From NCBI GenBank assembly GCA_001314545.1, contig LIHN01000004.1, positions 186,001 to 250,000 of the forward strand: DNA of 64,000 nucleotides, in the 5' to 3' direction. Shown piece by piece: positions 53,325 to 62,185 of the stretch; position 1 is the first letter of the stretch; each line of letters starts with the position of its first letter. The DNA comes from Bacteroidetes bacterium HLUCCA01. GTDB taxonomy: Bacteria; Bacteroidota; Rhodothermia; Balneolales; HLUCCA01. Below the pieces are notes generated by a model. It searched no databases and was not told where the DNA came from. It was given only the letters and a program-made list of their open reading frames with translations. The position numbers were made by a program, and so were the translations under genes.

Positions 53325-54518
53325 TTGACACGCCTTCAAAACTCCTTCCCGCCTTTGGGAGCCTTCCTCTTGTCGCTCGTTCTGCTGTCAGCCTGTGAGG
53401 AAAGCGGTATCGTTGGTTCATCTTTTGTATCAACAGACCCATCGCTGCAATCAGACACCCTGTTGCTTCCCTCCATTGAAACCGAGCAATTGGTCACTTT
53501 CTCCGGCAATAAATCCAATCTGGCTGCCGGTATATTCGATGACGCACTTTTCGGACAAATATCGGCAACGGCCCTGGTAAATCCCGGAATTTTTCTGGGT
53601 TCTGACACCGTATTTGCCGATGCTTCCTTTAATCTTGTACTGCAGCGAAGCCAGATTTACGGGGATACCACGGCCACGAATGTATATGAGCTCTATGAGC
53701 TTACCCGAAGGTGGAGCGGCAATGTCTGGAAATCCGACTCCATTCCGCCGGTAGACGCTGCGCCGTTGCTGACTTTTGAAACCAGCGCAGCCGACTCCAT
53801 CAGTATTCCCCTGCCGGCTTCCTGGTCAGACCGGTACCGAAGCTTTCTGGACTCTACGTCGACCGACCGGGAGGAAGCCTACCGCGATGCCATGTTCGGC
53901 TTTGCCATTGTTCCGGTAAGCGGAGGGCGTGTAGAATACTTCCCTGTAACCGATGCCTTCCTGAATATTCAGAATCCGGGCGAACAGGGTGAGGACGATC
54001 CCGCACCCATTACAACCGGTTTGCTGCAACGTGCCATCAGCTACACAACAACCGTTCCTGCCGAACTGGAGAGTGAAACCCGCCTGCGGGTCATGAACGA
54101 TTTTTCCAGCACCGCCAGGCTAACCATCCGCTTGAATCCGGATGAACTCCCCGATGGGCTAATTTCCCGGGCTGAAGTTGTGCTCTATGATGATGCGGGT
54201 CAGCTGGAAGCCACCCTGAGGCCCAACGAAATCCGTTACCGCACCGGATCGCTCCGGCTCTTCGAAATCGAAGATGACCAGAAGGAGTTCTACATTACGA
54301 ACAATCCTATCAGCCTTATTCAACGCGAGGAAGACGGCAGGTATCGTATCGGGCTGACTTCCTACCTCAATGGAGCCATCCGTGACGGACAGGAAGAAAT
54401 CATACTCTACTTTACTTCTGATGACGACAACGGGATTATCAGTCCAAACCTTTTTATCAATGCCGGGGACCCGGAAAGGGCACCCAAACTGGTAATTACA
54501 ACCATTAACCCGAGCTGA
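53325..54518 (+). CDS. DUF4270-like lipoprotein
   Basis: The 397-residue exported lipoprotein starts at a TTG, with signal NSFPPLGAFLLSLVLLSAC (lipobox at about C24). The mature part is rich in β-structure (SIETEQLVTFSGNKSNLAAG; DDALFGQISATALVNPG; VYELYELTRRW). The last third (LTIRLNPDELPDGLISRAEV; FYITNNPISLIQREEDG) fits the DUF4270 family, which is often encoded next to GlgA-like genes in Bacteroidota. Its function is unknown. The neighbour 5 bp later is a barrel protein. Confidence 0.72.
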   Translation: MTRLQNSFPPLGAFLLSLVLLSACEESGIVGSSFVSTDPSLQSDTLLLPSIETEQLVTFSGNKSNLAAGIFDDALFGQISATALVNPGIFLGSDTVFADASFNLVLQRSQIYGDTTATNVYELYELTRRWSGNVWKSDSIPPVDAAPLLTFETSAADSISIPLPASWSDRYRSFLDSTSTDREEAYRDAMFGFAIVPVSGGRVEYFPVTDAFLNIQNPGEQGEDDPAPITTGLLQRAISYTTTVPAELESETRLRVMNDFSSTARLTIRLNPDELPDGLISRAEVVLYDDAGQLEATLRPNEIRYRTGSLRLFEIEDDQKEFYITNNPISLIQREEDGRYRIGLTSYLNGAIRDGQEEIILYFTSDDDNGIISPNLFINAGDPERAPKLVITTINPS

Positions 54519-54523
54519 GCATC

Positions 54524-55810
54524 ATGAAAAAAGCAATTTTTCTGAGTCTGATATGCGTATTTGCGGCGGGAGTCAGCGGGGTAACGGGACAAGACCGCTA
54601 TCAAAGCGGCTCATCGTATTCAGCACTTGCAAGCGGATTTCCGGTCGATTTTCGGTCGTCTCAGGGAGCAGGTATGGGGGTTTCCGGAGTATCCATTTCC
54701 AACCGCCTGGTCACCAATCTTTCGAATCCGGCTCTGTGGCACAATACCTATTTCACGCTGGCCAGCGGAGGGTTGTCCTTCAGTATGCACGATGCACGTG
54801 ATGAATTTGGTTCGGCTGTGAACAACCATGTTGCCATCGATCATTTTCAGCTTCAGGTACCCATCTACCGCGAAAGATTGGGAGTATCTGTAGCCTTGTA
54901 TCCTGAAACGGCCAGCCGCTTCTCTGCCATCAATCAGTTTTCGGTACCACCGGCAACCGTTGGTGCAGATACCGTCAATTATACTACGTTCTATCGCGGT
55001 GAAGGCGGATTAAACCGCTTTGAGGCTGGATTCGGCTATAAACTTAGCGAGAACTTCGCTGTAGGATATGCCGCATCGGTAGTGTTTGGCACGCAACGGA
55101 CCGCGACGGATATCACGTTTTCCACACCCGGCTACCAGCCGGCCGCCTTTGAAACCCGAATTTCATCGCTTGGTTACGGGCATCGCCTCGGCTTCTATGG
55201 CCAGTATCTGGGTATAACCAGTAGCAGTGACGGCATCGCCTTCGGTATTACGGCCAGCCTGCCCGTTGATATGGGGGGCAAGCGGGAGATCAATACCGTC
55301 ACCGGTAATACGTTGACAGTGGTAGAAGGTGAAGATGAAGGTCCGCAAGGCAATTTGCTTCTTCCGATGGAGCTGAATACGGGTCTTACGGTGTACTTCA
55401 ATCGCTATGCCATGCTCACCGGTGAAGTCCTGATGCAAAACTGGTCTGATTATCAAAATTTTGCAGGTCAAACCGAGGATTTTTTAAAAGACCGGCTTAA
55501 ATTAGGCGCTGGTTTTGAATATGCAGCGTTTCGCAGACCGGAAAGCTCCCTTTTTACTCGCCTGGGTTACCGTGCCGGAGTTTCCTATGACGCCGGGCAC
55601 CTTGAGCTCAACGACAAGCAGATTCAAACCCTTTTGTTTTCAGCTGGCCTGGCCATTCCCTCACCTGTTTCAGGTTCGTCTGTTGCCATCAACTTTGAGT
55701 ATGGTTTCAGAGGTACCACATCGCATGAACTGGTTAGAGAAAGAATATTCGGAATTCGGTTAACGTTCAATTTAACAGAGATGATGTTCCTGCAACGTCG
55801 TCTGCAGTGA
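54524..55810 (+). CDS. outer-membrane β-barrel protein (FadL/OmpP1-like pattern)
   Basis: The 428-residue exported protein has a signal peptide (KKAIFLSLICVFAAGVSG). The N-terminal pattern SSYSALASGFPVDFRSSQGA, then GMGVSGVSISNRLVTNLSNP, matches barrels of the FadL/OmpP1-like group seen in Bacteroidota. Many amphipathic strands follow, and the C-terminus is IFGIRLTFNLTEMMFLQRRLQ. The substrate is unknown. It lies 5 bp after the DUF4270-like gene and 25 bp before a TPR gene, so the three are probably one unit with the GT5-like gene. Confidence 0.68.
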   Translation: MKKAIFLSLICVFAAGVSGVTGQDRYQSGSSYSALASGFPVDFRSSQGAGMGVSGVSISNRLVTNLSNPALWHNTYFTLASGGLSFSMHDARDEFGSAVNNHVAIDHFQLQVPIYRERLGVSVALYPETASRFSAINQFSVPPATVGADTVNYTTFYRGEGGLNRFEAGFGYKLSENFAVGYAASVVFGTQRTATDITFSTPGYQPAAFETRISSLGYGHRLGFYGQYLGITSSSDGIAFGITASLPVDMGGKREINTVTGNTLTVVEGEDEGPQGNLLLPMELNTGLTVYFNRYAMLTGEVLMQNWSDYQNFAGQTEDFLKDRLKLGAGFEYAAFRRPESSLFTRLGYRAGVSYDAGHLELNDKQIQTLLFSAGLAIPSPVSGSSVAINFEYGFRGTTSHELVRERIFGIRLTFNLTEMMFLQRRLQ

Positions 55811-55835
55811 TACACATTCACATAGATCTAAGGTC

Positions 55836-57176
55836 ATGAAAAAATTACTCTTTACCATAATGCTTCTGCTTGCAATTGCTACAGGGATGCAGGCACAGCA
55901 GACTGAAAATACCGAAATACCTCCTGCTCCCTGGGGACTCAGCCCCATTGAGGTGCTTTCCCTTTTCGGTACGTACTATACCAATGACGACTGGGATAAT
56001 GCCCTGCGGTTTGGCCGGTGGTTGATTATTGCCCATCCCAAGGAAATGGAACTTCCCGGAAATGCCCGATATCGTGCGGACAGAAACTTCCAGCGTATGA
56101 TTGCGGTCTACAACGAAATCGGCAGCCAGCAAAATGATCCGGTATTGCGTGAAGCCTACGTCGACTCGGCCAGAGCTTTATACATACAGGCCCTGGATAT
56201 ATTTACCGACGAGGAAATCGACCGGTACCGATGGGTGTTTGACTATGGCAGGTTCCTGCAGACCAACCGGTCTATAGAAGGCAATGATATGCTAGCTGTA
56301 GAGCAGTATCTCACGCTCTACGAAAAAGATCCGAACCGGCTGGTAACGGAAGCCAACGGATACTACATTCAGTTTATCGTAGATCAGTATGTGCGGAATG
56401 ATATGCGCGATGAGGCCATCGACCTGATGGCGGAAACCGAAGAAATGGCTGGTCCTGAAACCATTAATTTCTACGGTACGGTCCGGGACAGACTGTTCAG
56501 TAATCCTGATGAACGGATTGAGTACCTGCTGACTATGGGTGAGACGCTGGACGATCTTGACATGGAAATTCTGGTTGAATTGTTCGATTTATACAAGAAA
56601 GTTGAGAACCGCGATAAGGTCAACGAGCTGGCGGTCAAGCTGTATGAGCGAGATCCCAACTATGAAAATACCATTCGGATGGCCGATATGGCGGCCGACG
56701 ATGCCAACTATCGCCGCGTTATTGAACTTTTGCAGGAAGCGCTGACCAAAACTGAAGACCCGGTAGAGCGAAGAGAAGCAACACTTCGCATTTCAGATAA
56801 CTATCTCAATCTGGACAACCTGCAGCGAGCCCGTGAGTTTGCCCGTCAGGCCGCCAGCATTGATAATACCTGGGGACAACCCTATCTGAAAATAGCGGAT
56901 ATCTACGCACGCTCGGTATCGCAATGTGCCGGCGGTGCCATCGCCAGAGAAGACAAAGTAGTGTACTATCTGGTACTTGACTATCTGGATCGTGCCCGTT
57001 CTGTGGACGCCTCTACCGCCCAGGCCGTGCAGCGGCAGTACCGAACCTATCAGAATGTGTTGCCATCAGCTGAAGAGAAATTCTTCATGAACTGGGAGGC
57101 CGGTGATCCAATTCGTGTGAATGGTTCATTGAAAGAATGCTACGGCTGGATCAATGAAAACACCACGATCCGCTAA
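55836..57176 (+). CDS. exported tetratricopeptide-repeat protein
   Basis: The 446-residue protein has a signal peptide (KKLLFTIMLLLAIATGMQA, cleavage before QQ). It is almost wholly α-helical, with TPR-like pairs (NDDWDNALRFGRWLIIAHP; IEGNDMLAVEQYLTLYEKDP; NLQRAREFARQAASI). A conserved end (LPSAEEKFFMNWEAGDPIRV … CYGWINENTTIR) resembles secreted TPR proteins of Bacteroidota. Such proteins scaffold envelope complexes. It is last in the GT5/DUF4270/barrel/TPR run. Its partners are unknown. Confidence 0.78.
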   Translation: MKKLLFTIMLLLAIATGMQAQQTENTEIPPAPWGLSPIEVLSLFGTYYTNDDWDNALRFGRWLIIAHPKEMELPGNARYRADRNFQRMIAVYNEIGSQQNDPVLREAYVDSARALYIQALDIFTDEEIDRYRWVFDYGRFLQTNRSIEGNDMLAVEQYLTLYEKDPNRLVTEANGYYIQFIVDQYVRNDMRDEAIDLMAETEEMAGPETINFYGTVRDRLFSNPDERIEYLLTMGETLDDLDMEILVELFDLYKKVENRDKVNELAVKLYERDPNYENTIRMADMAADDANYRRVIELLQEALTKTEDPVERREATLRISDNYLNLDNLQRAREFARQAASIDNTWGQPYLKIADIYARSVSQCAGGAIAREDKVVYYLVLDYLDRARSVDASTAQAVQRQYRTYQNVLPSAEEKFFMNWEAGDPIRVNGSLKECYGWINENTTIR

Positions 57177-57199
57177 TTTCGCCTGACGCTTATCTCCTC

Positions 57200-57247
57200 T
57201 TGAATTAACCGTTTCTGAGCAGTATTTTTACACTCAGAAACGGTTAA
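57200..57247 (+). promoter_or_regulatory. rho promoter inside a 15-bp inverted repeat
   Basis: TTG (57200-57202), 20 bases, and TATTTTTA (57223-57230) form a promoter like that of ffh. A perfect 15-bp inverted repeat (57205-57219 and 57233-57247) flanks the -7 box, which fills the 13-base spacer. No T-run follows, so a terminator is unlikely. The predicted start (about 57237) lies in the right arm. A leader of about 200 nt reaches the rho ATG. Confidence 0.5.
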
Positions 57248-57440
57248 ACTTATTCCTGCCTCTGGCGCTTGTTTGTATAGCCGCACTACACGTTGTACCT
57301 GGCTGGGCACCAGCACTACTCCTCCCCGCAACGAGTCTTATAAAAGCTACAAAAAGTATTCACCACTCCGTCGTTGCGCACTCCGCTTACGCAAGATGTA
57401 TATGAAGAAGAATACGAATACGATTTAAAACCAATCTTTA

Positions 57441-58682
57441 ATGAATCAGCCTCGCGATAATCGCAAAAAGCGAAACTTCAAAAAGAAGAATAAAAAAAGA
57501 GGGAAAAATCAGCCGCAGCAAAAACAAAAACCTGCGGCTAAGGGACCTGAATTTTTAAACAATCAGCATGTTCAGCCTGCCGGTCGTTATTCCGGTATTA
57601 TTGAAATCAATGAAAAAGGCTATGGATTTATCCGCAGGCTGGACTATGAATTCAGTAAGACCAAAAACGATCCTTTCCTCTTTCCTGAAGAAGTGCGCTT
57701 CAACAATTTGAAAACCGGCCTGGGAATACAGGGCGAAATGGAACGCGATCAAAAAGGCAATTTTCATGTTGCCACCATCGACGGTCTGATGGACGGCCCT
57801 CTGGAAAACTGGACTCAGGCCCGTCGTTTCGAACTGCAGACCCCCATTATGCCCGTTAAGCATATGCGGCTTGGGTTCAATCCTGATGATGTGGAAATGC
57901 GCGTGGTTGACCTCATCGCACCCATTGGTTTCGGTCAGCGGGCACTGATTGTGGCGCCTCCCAGAACCGGTAAAACCGTGCTGCTCAAAAAAATGGCCCA
58001 CAGTATTGATGAACACTACCCAGACGTGCACCTCGCCGTACTGCTGGTGGATGAGCGACCGGAGGAAGTCACTGATTTCATGCGAACAACCAAAGGTCGT
58101 GTTTTTGCCTCCTCCAACGACCGTAATACCGAAAGTCACGTCCGTATATCTGAAATGGCGCTGGGCTATGTGAAGCGGATGGCCGAAATGGGCGAGGACG
58201 CTGTATTGCTGGTTGACTCGCTCACACGAATGGGTCGGGCCTACAACGCGGCTCAGACCGGCTCAGGCAGGACAATGTCCGGAGGTCTGGATATCCGCGC
58301 CCTCGAAATCCCCAAAAAAATCTTCGGATCTGCCCGAAAAATTGAAGGCGGAGGCTCGCTGACCATCATTGCTACCGCCCTGGTTGAAACCAATTCCCGG
58401 ATGGACGATCTGATTTTTGAAGAGTTCAAAGGAACAGGGAACATGGAGCTGGTATTGGATCGTGAGCTTGCCAACGACCGTGTGTTTCCTGCAATCAACA
58501 TTGCCGCTTCCGGCACCAGGAACGAGCACAAATTTATTCAGGGCTCCATGGACGAGCGGAACATGGTACGCCGGTACCTGCTGAAAAAATCGCCAAGGGA
58601 GTCGATGGTGAGTCTGCTGCAGGTTCTCAAACGAACGGACAGCAATGAAGAGCTGCTCAATCAGATCGCCGCATACGGGTGA
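57441..58682 (+). CDS. rho: transcription termination factor Rho
   Basis: Rho (413 aa) is the hexameric RNA helicase that ends transcripts. After a highly basic N-terminal tail (residues 1-40; KKRNFKKKNKKRGK) comes the RNA-binding OB domain (GRYSGIIEINEKGYGFIRR). The motor has Walker A PPRTGKTVLL (about 173-182), LLVDERPEEVTDF (Walker B region), VLLVDSLTRMGRAYN, and the R loop. FIQGSMDERNMVRRYLLKK-type residues form the C-terminus. The length is standard and the gene is complete. The promoter region upstream is unusual. Confidence 0.97.
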   Translation: MNQPRDNRKKRNFKKKNKKRGKNQPQQKQKPAAKGPEFLNNQHVQPAGRYSGIIEINEKGYGFIRRLDYEFSKTKNDPFLFPEEVRFNNLKTGLGIQGEMERDQKGNFHVATIDGLMDGPLENWTQARRFELQTPIMPVKHMRLGFNPDDVEMRVVDLIAPIGFGQRALIVAPPRTGKTVLLKKMAHSIDEHYPDVHLAVLLVDERPEEVTDFMRTTKGRVFASSNDRNTESHVRISEMALGYVKRMAEMGEDAVLLVDSLTRMGRAYNAAQTGSGRTMSGGLDIRALEIPKKIFGSARKIEGGGSLTIIATALVETNSRMDDLIFEEFKGTGNMELVLDRELANDRVFPAINIAASGTRNEHKFIQGSMDERNMVRRYLLKKSPRESMVSLLQVLKRTDSNEELLNQIAAYG

Positions 58683-58696
58683 TGAGCTTCATCTCT

Positions 58697-58774
58697 GCGC
58701 CCACCCGGTGCCCTGGTTTGATTAGTTCGGGTTGTGTCATGCTTTGAAATTCGCCCCCGCGCCCACCCGGTGCC
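58697..58774. repeat. paired 16-bp direct repeat downstream of rho
   Basis: GCGCCCACCCGGTGCC occurs at 58697-58712 and again at 58759-58774, 62 bp apart, in the 236-bp gap between the convergent rho and lptB genes. No gene or clear terminator was recognised in this gap. Confidence 0.55.
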
Positions 58775-58918
58775 ATCACACCGATGTGGCTGTAAGAGTA
58801 CGGCTACCAAGGCCTGGTTTCCTGAGGCAGACTACGAAAGGGGACTTGTAAGAAGCCCGTAAAAGATATCATGCAGCGGCCGTAGTAACAATCCAGCCGT
58901 GCTGACGCTCTGGTTGTG

Positions 58919-59644
58919 CTACCGATCCAGACGGAACTGTGAGCCCAGATACAGCCTTCGTGCCTCCTCGTCCTGCTCCAATTCCTCACCGGTACCCTCC
59001 TTGAGGATTTTCCCTTCGAACATGAGATAGGCACGATCGGTAATGGCCAGGGTTTCGTGCACATTATGGTCGGTGATCAGAATGCCGATATTCCGTTGCT
59101 GCAGCATCTTCACAATGCTCTGGATGTCCTCCACTGCGATGGGATCAACGCCCGCAAACGGTTCATCCAACAGGATGAATTTCGGATTGGTAATCATCGC
59201 ACGTGCAATCTCGGTCCGCCGCCTTTCCCCGCCAGAAAGGCTGTAGCCCTTATTGCTCACGACTTTCTGTAAGTTGAATTCCTCAATCAGCCGGTCAGCC
59301 CGCTCGTGGATTTCCTTGCCCGGGATGGAGAAAAATTGCAGTACACTTTCCAGGTTTTCGCGGACAGTCAGGTTCCGGAACACACTGGCTTCCTGGGCGA
59401 GGTACCCGATACCCAGTCGGGCTCGTTTGTACATGGGTTTTCGTGTAAGCTGCTCCTCGTCCAGATAAATGTGACCACTTTCAGGGCGAATAATTCCAAC
59501 AAACATATAGAATGTAGTGGTCTTTCCGGCACCATTCGGACCCAGCAGTCCCACGATCTCGCCCTGTTTCACGTTTATGGAAACCTCATTCACGACGGTT
59601 CGCTTTCGGTAGCGTTTAACCAGATGATCGCAATGTAGTTTCAT
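58919..59644 (-). CDS. lptB: LPS export ABC transporter ATP-binding protein
   Basis: LptB (241 aa) powers LptB2FG, which pulls lipopolysaccharide from the inner membrane. Motifs are Walker [12 protein letters not shown] (about 33-43), the Q-loop [15 protein letters not shown] (an LptB hallmark), signature LSGGERRR, and Walker [17 protein letters not shown] with HNVHET as the switch. The length and sequence are typical. Transcription runs away from rho's convergent end. The lptA, lptC and permease genes are not in the window. Confidence 0.95.
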   Translation of the reverse strand: MKLHCDHLVKRYRKRTVVNEVSINVKQGEIVGLLGPNGAGKTTTFYMFVGIIRPESGHIYLDEEQLTRKPMYKRARLGIGYLAQEASVFRNLTVRENLESVLQFFSIPGKEIHERADRLIEEFNLQKVVSNKGYSLSGGERRRTEIARAMITNPKFILLDEPFAGVDPIAVEDIQSIVKMLQQRNIGILITDHNVHETLAITDRAYLMFEGKILKEGTGEELEQDEEARRLYLGSQFRLDR

Positions 59645-59838
59645 AGTTAAGCGAATAGGGGGACGGTTACAACGGAAGTTCTGCAGCTATAAACGCAGGT
59701 TTGGCGCGTGTAATTGCAGTATAAATCCGTTTTATATGGCGACGCAGCAGGACTGATCTATCTTCTGACTACGGTTTGCTACGCTGGCGGAACCGTTTAT
59801 TATGCGTCGATGTATTTCGTTTTGTATGTCGGCGTTTG

Positions 59839-60528
59839 TCAAAAAGACTGCAGCACCGATTCAAATACGTACTTCCCGTCGGCAGATCCCAACAAGGTCT
59901 CCATGGCCCGTTCCGGGTGCGGCATCATGCCCACCACATTCCGGGCTGCGTTGCAGATACCTGCGATGTTTCCGACGGCACCATTCGGATTCGATTCCCG
60001 CGTCGGGTTCCCGTCGGCATCCACGTACCGAAAGACAATCTGATTCTGGTCTTCCAGCTGGGCGAGTGTGGTTTCATCTGCATAGTAGTTCCCCTCGCCG
60101 TGGGCTACCGGTATGTGCAGCAAGGTATCTTTGGGAATGGCCGACGTAAACGGGGTATCAAAAGCCTCGGTTTTCAAGTACACCTGCTTGCAGGTGAAGC
60201 GGAGCTGCTCGTTGTGAAGCATGGCGCCCGGAAGCAGTCCCGATTCCAGCAGAATCTGAAAACCGTTGCAGATACCAATTACCGGTCCGCCCTTTGCAGC
60301 GAAGTCGCTCACGGCCTGCATTACCGGTGAGAAACGGGCGATGGCGCCGGAGCGCAGATAGTCGCCGTAGGAAAATCCACCGGGAACCACAATTCCGTCA
60401 ACCTTGCCAAGATCGGTTTCTTTGTGAAAAATGAAGCGTGTATCCACGCCCATGATGTGCTTGAGGGCGTGATAGGCATCATGATCGCAATTGGAACCCG
60501 GGAAGACGATAACACCAAACGTTGGCAT
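59839..60528 (-). CDS. purQ: phosphoribosylformylglycinamidine synthase, glutaminase subunit
   Basis: PurQ (229 aa) supplies ammonia from glutamine for the fourth step of purine synthesis. The class I glutaminase fold shows [17 protein letters not shown], the nucleophile in [17 protein letters not shown], and the His/Glu pair in [11 protein letters not shown]. It lies 3 bp after purS and forms the PurLQS complex with it. The purL gene is elsewhere. Confidence 0.96.
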   Translation of the reverse strand: MPTFGVIVFPGSNCDHDAYHALKHIMGVDTRFIFHKETDLGKVDGIVVPGGFSYGDYLRSGAIARFSPVMQAVSDFAAKGGPVIGICNGFQILLESGLLPGAMLHNEQLRFTCKQVYLKTEAFDTPFTSAIPKDTLLHIPVAHGEGNYYADETTLAQLEDQNQIVFRYVDADGNPTRESNPNGAVGNIAGICNAARNVVGMMPHPERAMETLLGSADGKYVFESVLQSF

Positions 60529-60531
60529 AAC

Positions 60532-60783
60532 TTAATTGGTTTTGGTGAGTGTTATGACGAAATCTTCCATGACCTCGTTGGCAAGCAATTTTTCACAGCT
60601 TTCGCGGGCTATCTGTTCGGCCTCGGTTTCAGATGCGGCGTCTACAAAAAGTTCGATGTACTTACCGATGCGCACATCCTGGATGGCATGGTAGCCAAGC
60701 TGGTGGAGTGCTTCGCGTGCCGCTTTGCCCTTGGGGTCCAGAATGGATTTACGCAGGGTTACGTTGATTTCAGCTTTGAACAT
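60532..60783 (-). CDS. purS: phosphoribosylformylglycinamidine synthase subunit PurS
   Basis: PurS (83 aa from the ATG at 60783) bridges PurL and PurQ. Family stretches are FKAEINVTLRKSILDPKGKA, LHQLGYHAIQDVRIGKYIEL, and CEKLLANEVMEDFVI. The frame is open 21 codons further up, but PurS proteins start with M-x-x-x-I/V-x-V exactly here. It is translated just before purQ. Confidence 0.95.
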   Translation of the reverse strand: MFKAEINVTLRKSILDPKGKAAREALHQLGYHAIQDVRIGKYIELFVDAASETEAEQIARESCEKLLANEVMEDFVITLTKTN

Positions 60784-61002
60784 GGCGGAGGAGGATGGTT
60801 TTTGGTTCCGGGTACGTCGGAAAATACGGTAATTACCGTTCTGCATCCATACGGATTAATGCAGGAGCGTGTGATAACAGAGCCGGGATGCGTGCAATGA
60901 TTGCCGGGTGTCTGCCAACATATGATGATGCTGCCACAGGGTTTCGGTGATTGGTGGACTATGTCACCGGATTGGCCCTGGTCTGAACCGGGGAAACGGT
61001 AT

Positions 61003-61944
61003 TCAACGAATCAAAGAGGCGATTTCAGCGGCAACATCGTCGGGAGCCCGACGGGTGACATCGATAACACGCGCGGCTTTCCAGCGTTTGAACCAGGTTA
61101 CCTGTCGTTTTGCGTACCTACGTGTACTGGTCAGCATTTTTTCACGCATGGTTTCCAGGTCATACTCACCGCGCAGATGGGCAATGACTTCTTTATAGCC
61201 AACCGTTTGGAGGGCCTGTTCCTCACCGGTATAACCCATATCCAGGATAGATCGCGTTTCTTTGAGCAACCCATCCTGCAACATGGTGTTTATTCGTTGT
61301 TCAATTTGGTCGACTAAGTAGGCGCGGTTGCAGGTTAGTACAACAAGCAGGGTATCTTCAGGCAAACTGGAAAATCCCGCCTCCGAATGAAACGAACTGA
61401 ACGGCTTGCCCGTCTGCAGGTAGACATCCAGGGCACGAAATACCCGGTGCGGATTATACCCCTCCACGCGCTGCCGGTAAGCCGGGTCGACCCGCTCCAG
61501 CCACTCCAGCATAAACTCCTCTCCGTTTTCCTGCTCCTGATGCCTGAGTTTGATAAGATTGGGCGCGCAGGCCTGGGGGGCCTCATCCAGCGGCCAGACT
61601 ACCGACTGAATGTGCAGCGTGCTGCCTCCTACGTACACGGGAAGTCGGTTTTCCCTGCGGATTTCATCCTCCCAGTGTCGGGCTCGTTCCGCAAAACGCG
61701 CGGCGGTATCGTTTTCATGAAGCTCCAGCTCCGAAATGTTATAATGCCGGACGCCCTGCATTTCATGGGGCAACACCTTACCGGTTCCAATGTCGAGATG
61801 CCGATAACATTGGCGGGAATCGGCCGAAATAATACTCATCGGGATTACCTGAGCCAGATGCAGTGATACGGTAGACTTCCCGATGGCGGTTGGTCCGGCA
61901 ATCAGCATGCGCTTCAAAGAGACCGGGTGTTTTTGCGGGTTCAT
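61003..61944 (-). CDS. miaA: tRNA dimethylallyltransferase
   Basis: MiaA (313 aa) attaches a dimethylallyl group to A37 of tRNAs that read UNN codons. The P-loop is AGPTAIGKSTVSLHLA. IISADSRQCYRHLDIGTGK, VRHYNISE, VYVGGSTLHIQSVVWPLD and the C-terminal RRYAKRQVTWFKRW are diagnostic. It starts 33 bp from an octanucleotide repeat tract that could influence its promoter. It is a single gene, divergent from the aminotransferase. Confidence 0.96.
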   Translation of the reverse strand: MNPQKHPVSLKRMLIAGPTAIGKSTVSLHLAQVIPMSIISADSRQCYRHLDIGTGKVLPHEMQGVRHYNISELELHENDTAARFAERARHWEDEIRRENRLPVYVGGSTLHIQSVVWPLDEAPQACAPNLIKLRHQEQENGEEFMLEWLERVDPAYRQRVEGYNPHRVFRALDVYLQTGKPFSSFHSEAGFSSLPEDTLLVVLTCNRAYLVDQIEQRINTMLQDGLLKETRSILDMGYTGEEQALQTVGYKEVIAHLRGEYDLETMREKMLTSTRRYAKRQVTWFKRWKAARVIDVTRRAPDDVAAEIASLIR

Positions 61945-61976
61945 TGGCGTTATTAACCTTGAAATGCTTATTTTTT

Positions 61977-62063
61977 CACAGCGTCACAGCGTCACAGCGT
62001 CACAGCGTCACAGCGTCACAGCGTCACAGCGTCACAGCGTCACAGCGTCACAGCGTCACAGCG
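61977..62063. repeat. octanucleotide tandem repeat, about 11 copies
   Basis: CACAGCGT is repeated perfectly ten times, plus seven of eight bases of an eleventh copy (87 bp). The tract lies in the divergent region between miaA (33 bp from its ATG) and the aminotransferase (123 bp from its ATG). Perfect short repeats of this type change copy number by slippage. There are no unique spacers, so it is not a CRISPR array. Confidence 0.97.
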
Positions 62064-62185
62064 ATTATGCTCTGACAACGTACGGAATGCGGGCGCAGAC
62101 ATAATGCCGGTCCTCGTCGGCGTGCCGATAGCCCTCTGCTCAGGTGAGCTGCTGCACAATGTACCCAAAATCAGGAATCTCTACC

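Noticed and set aside
61977-62063. CRISPR array
   Set aside because: The units are contiguous 8-mers with no spacers and no cas gene is near.
61883-62104. Protein with S-Q-R-H-S-V-T-A repeats
   Set aside because: It is only the translation of the octanucleotide tract, with no flanking coding signal.
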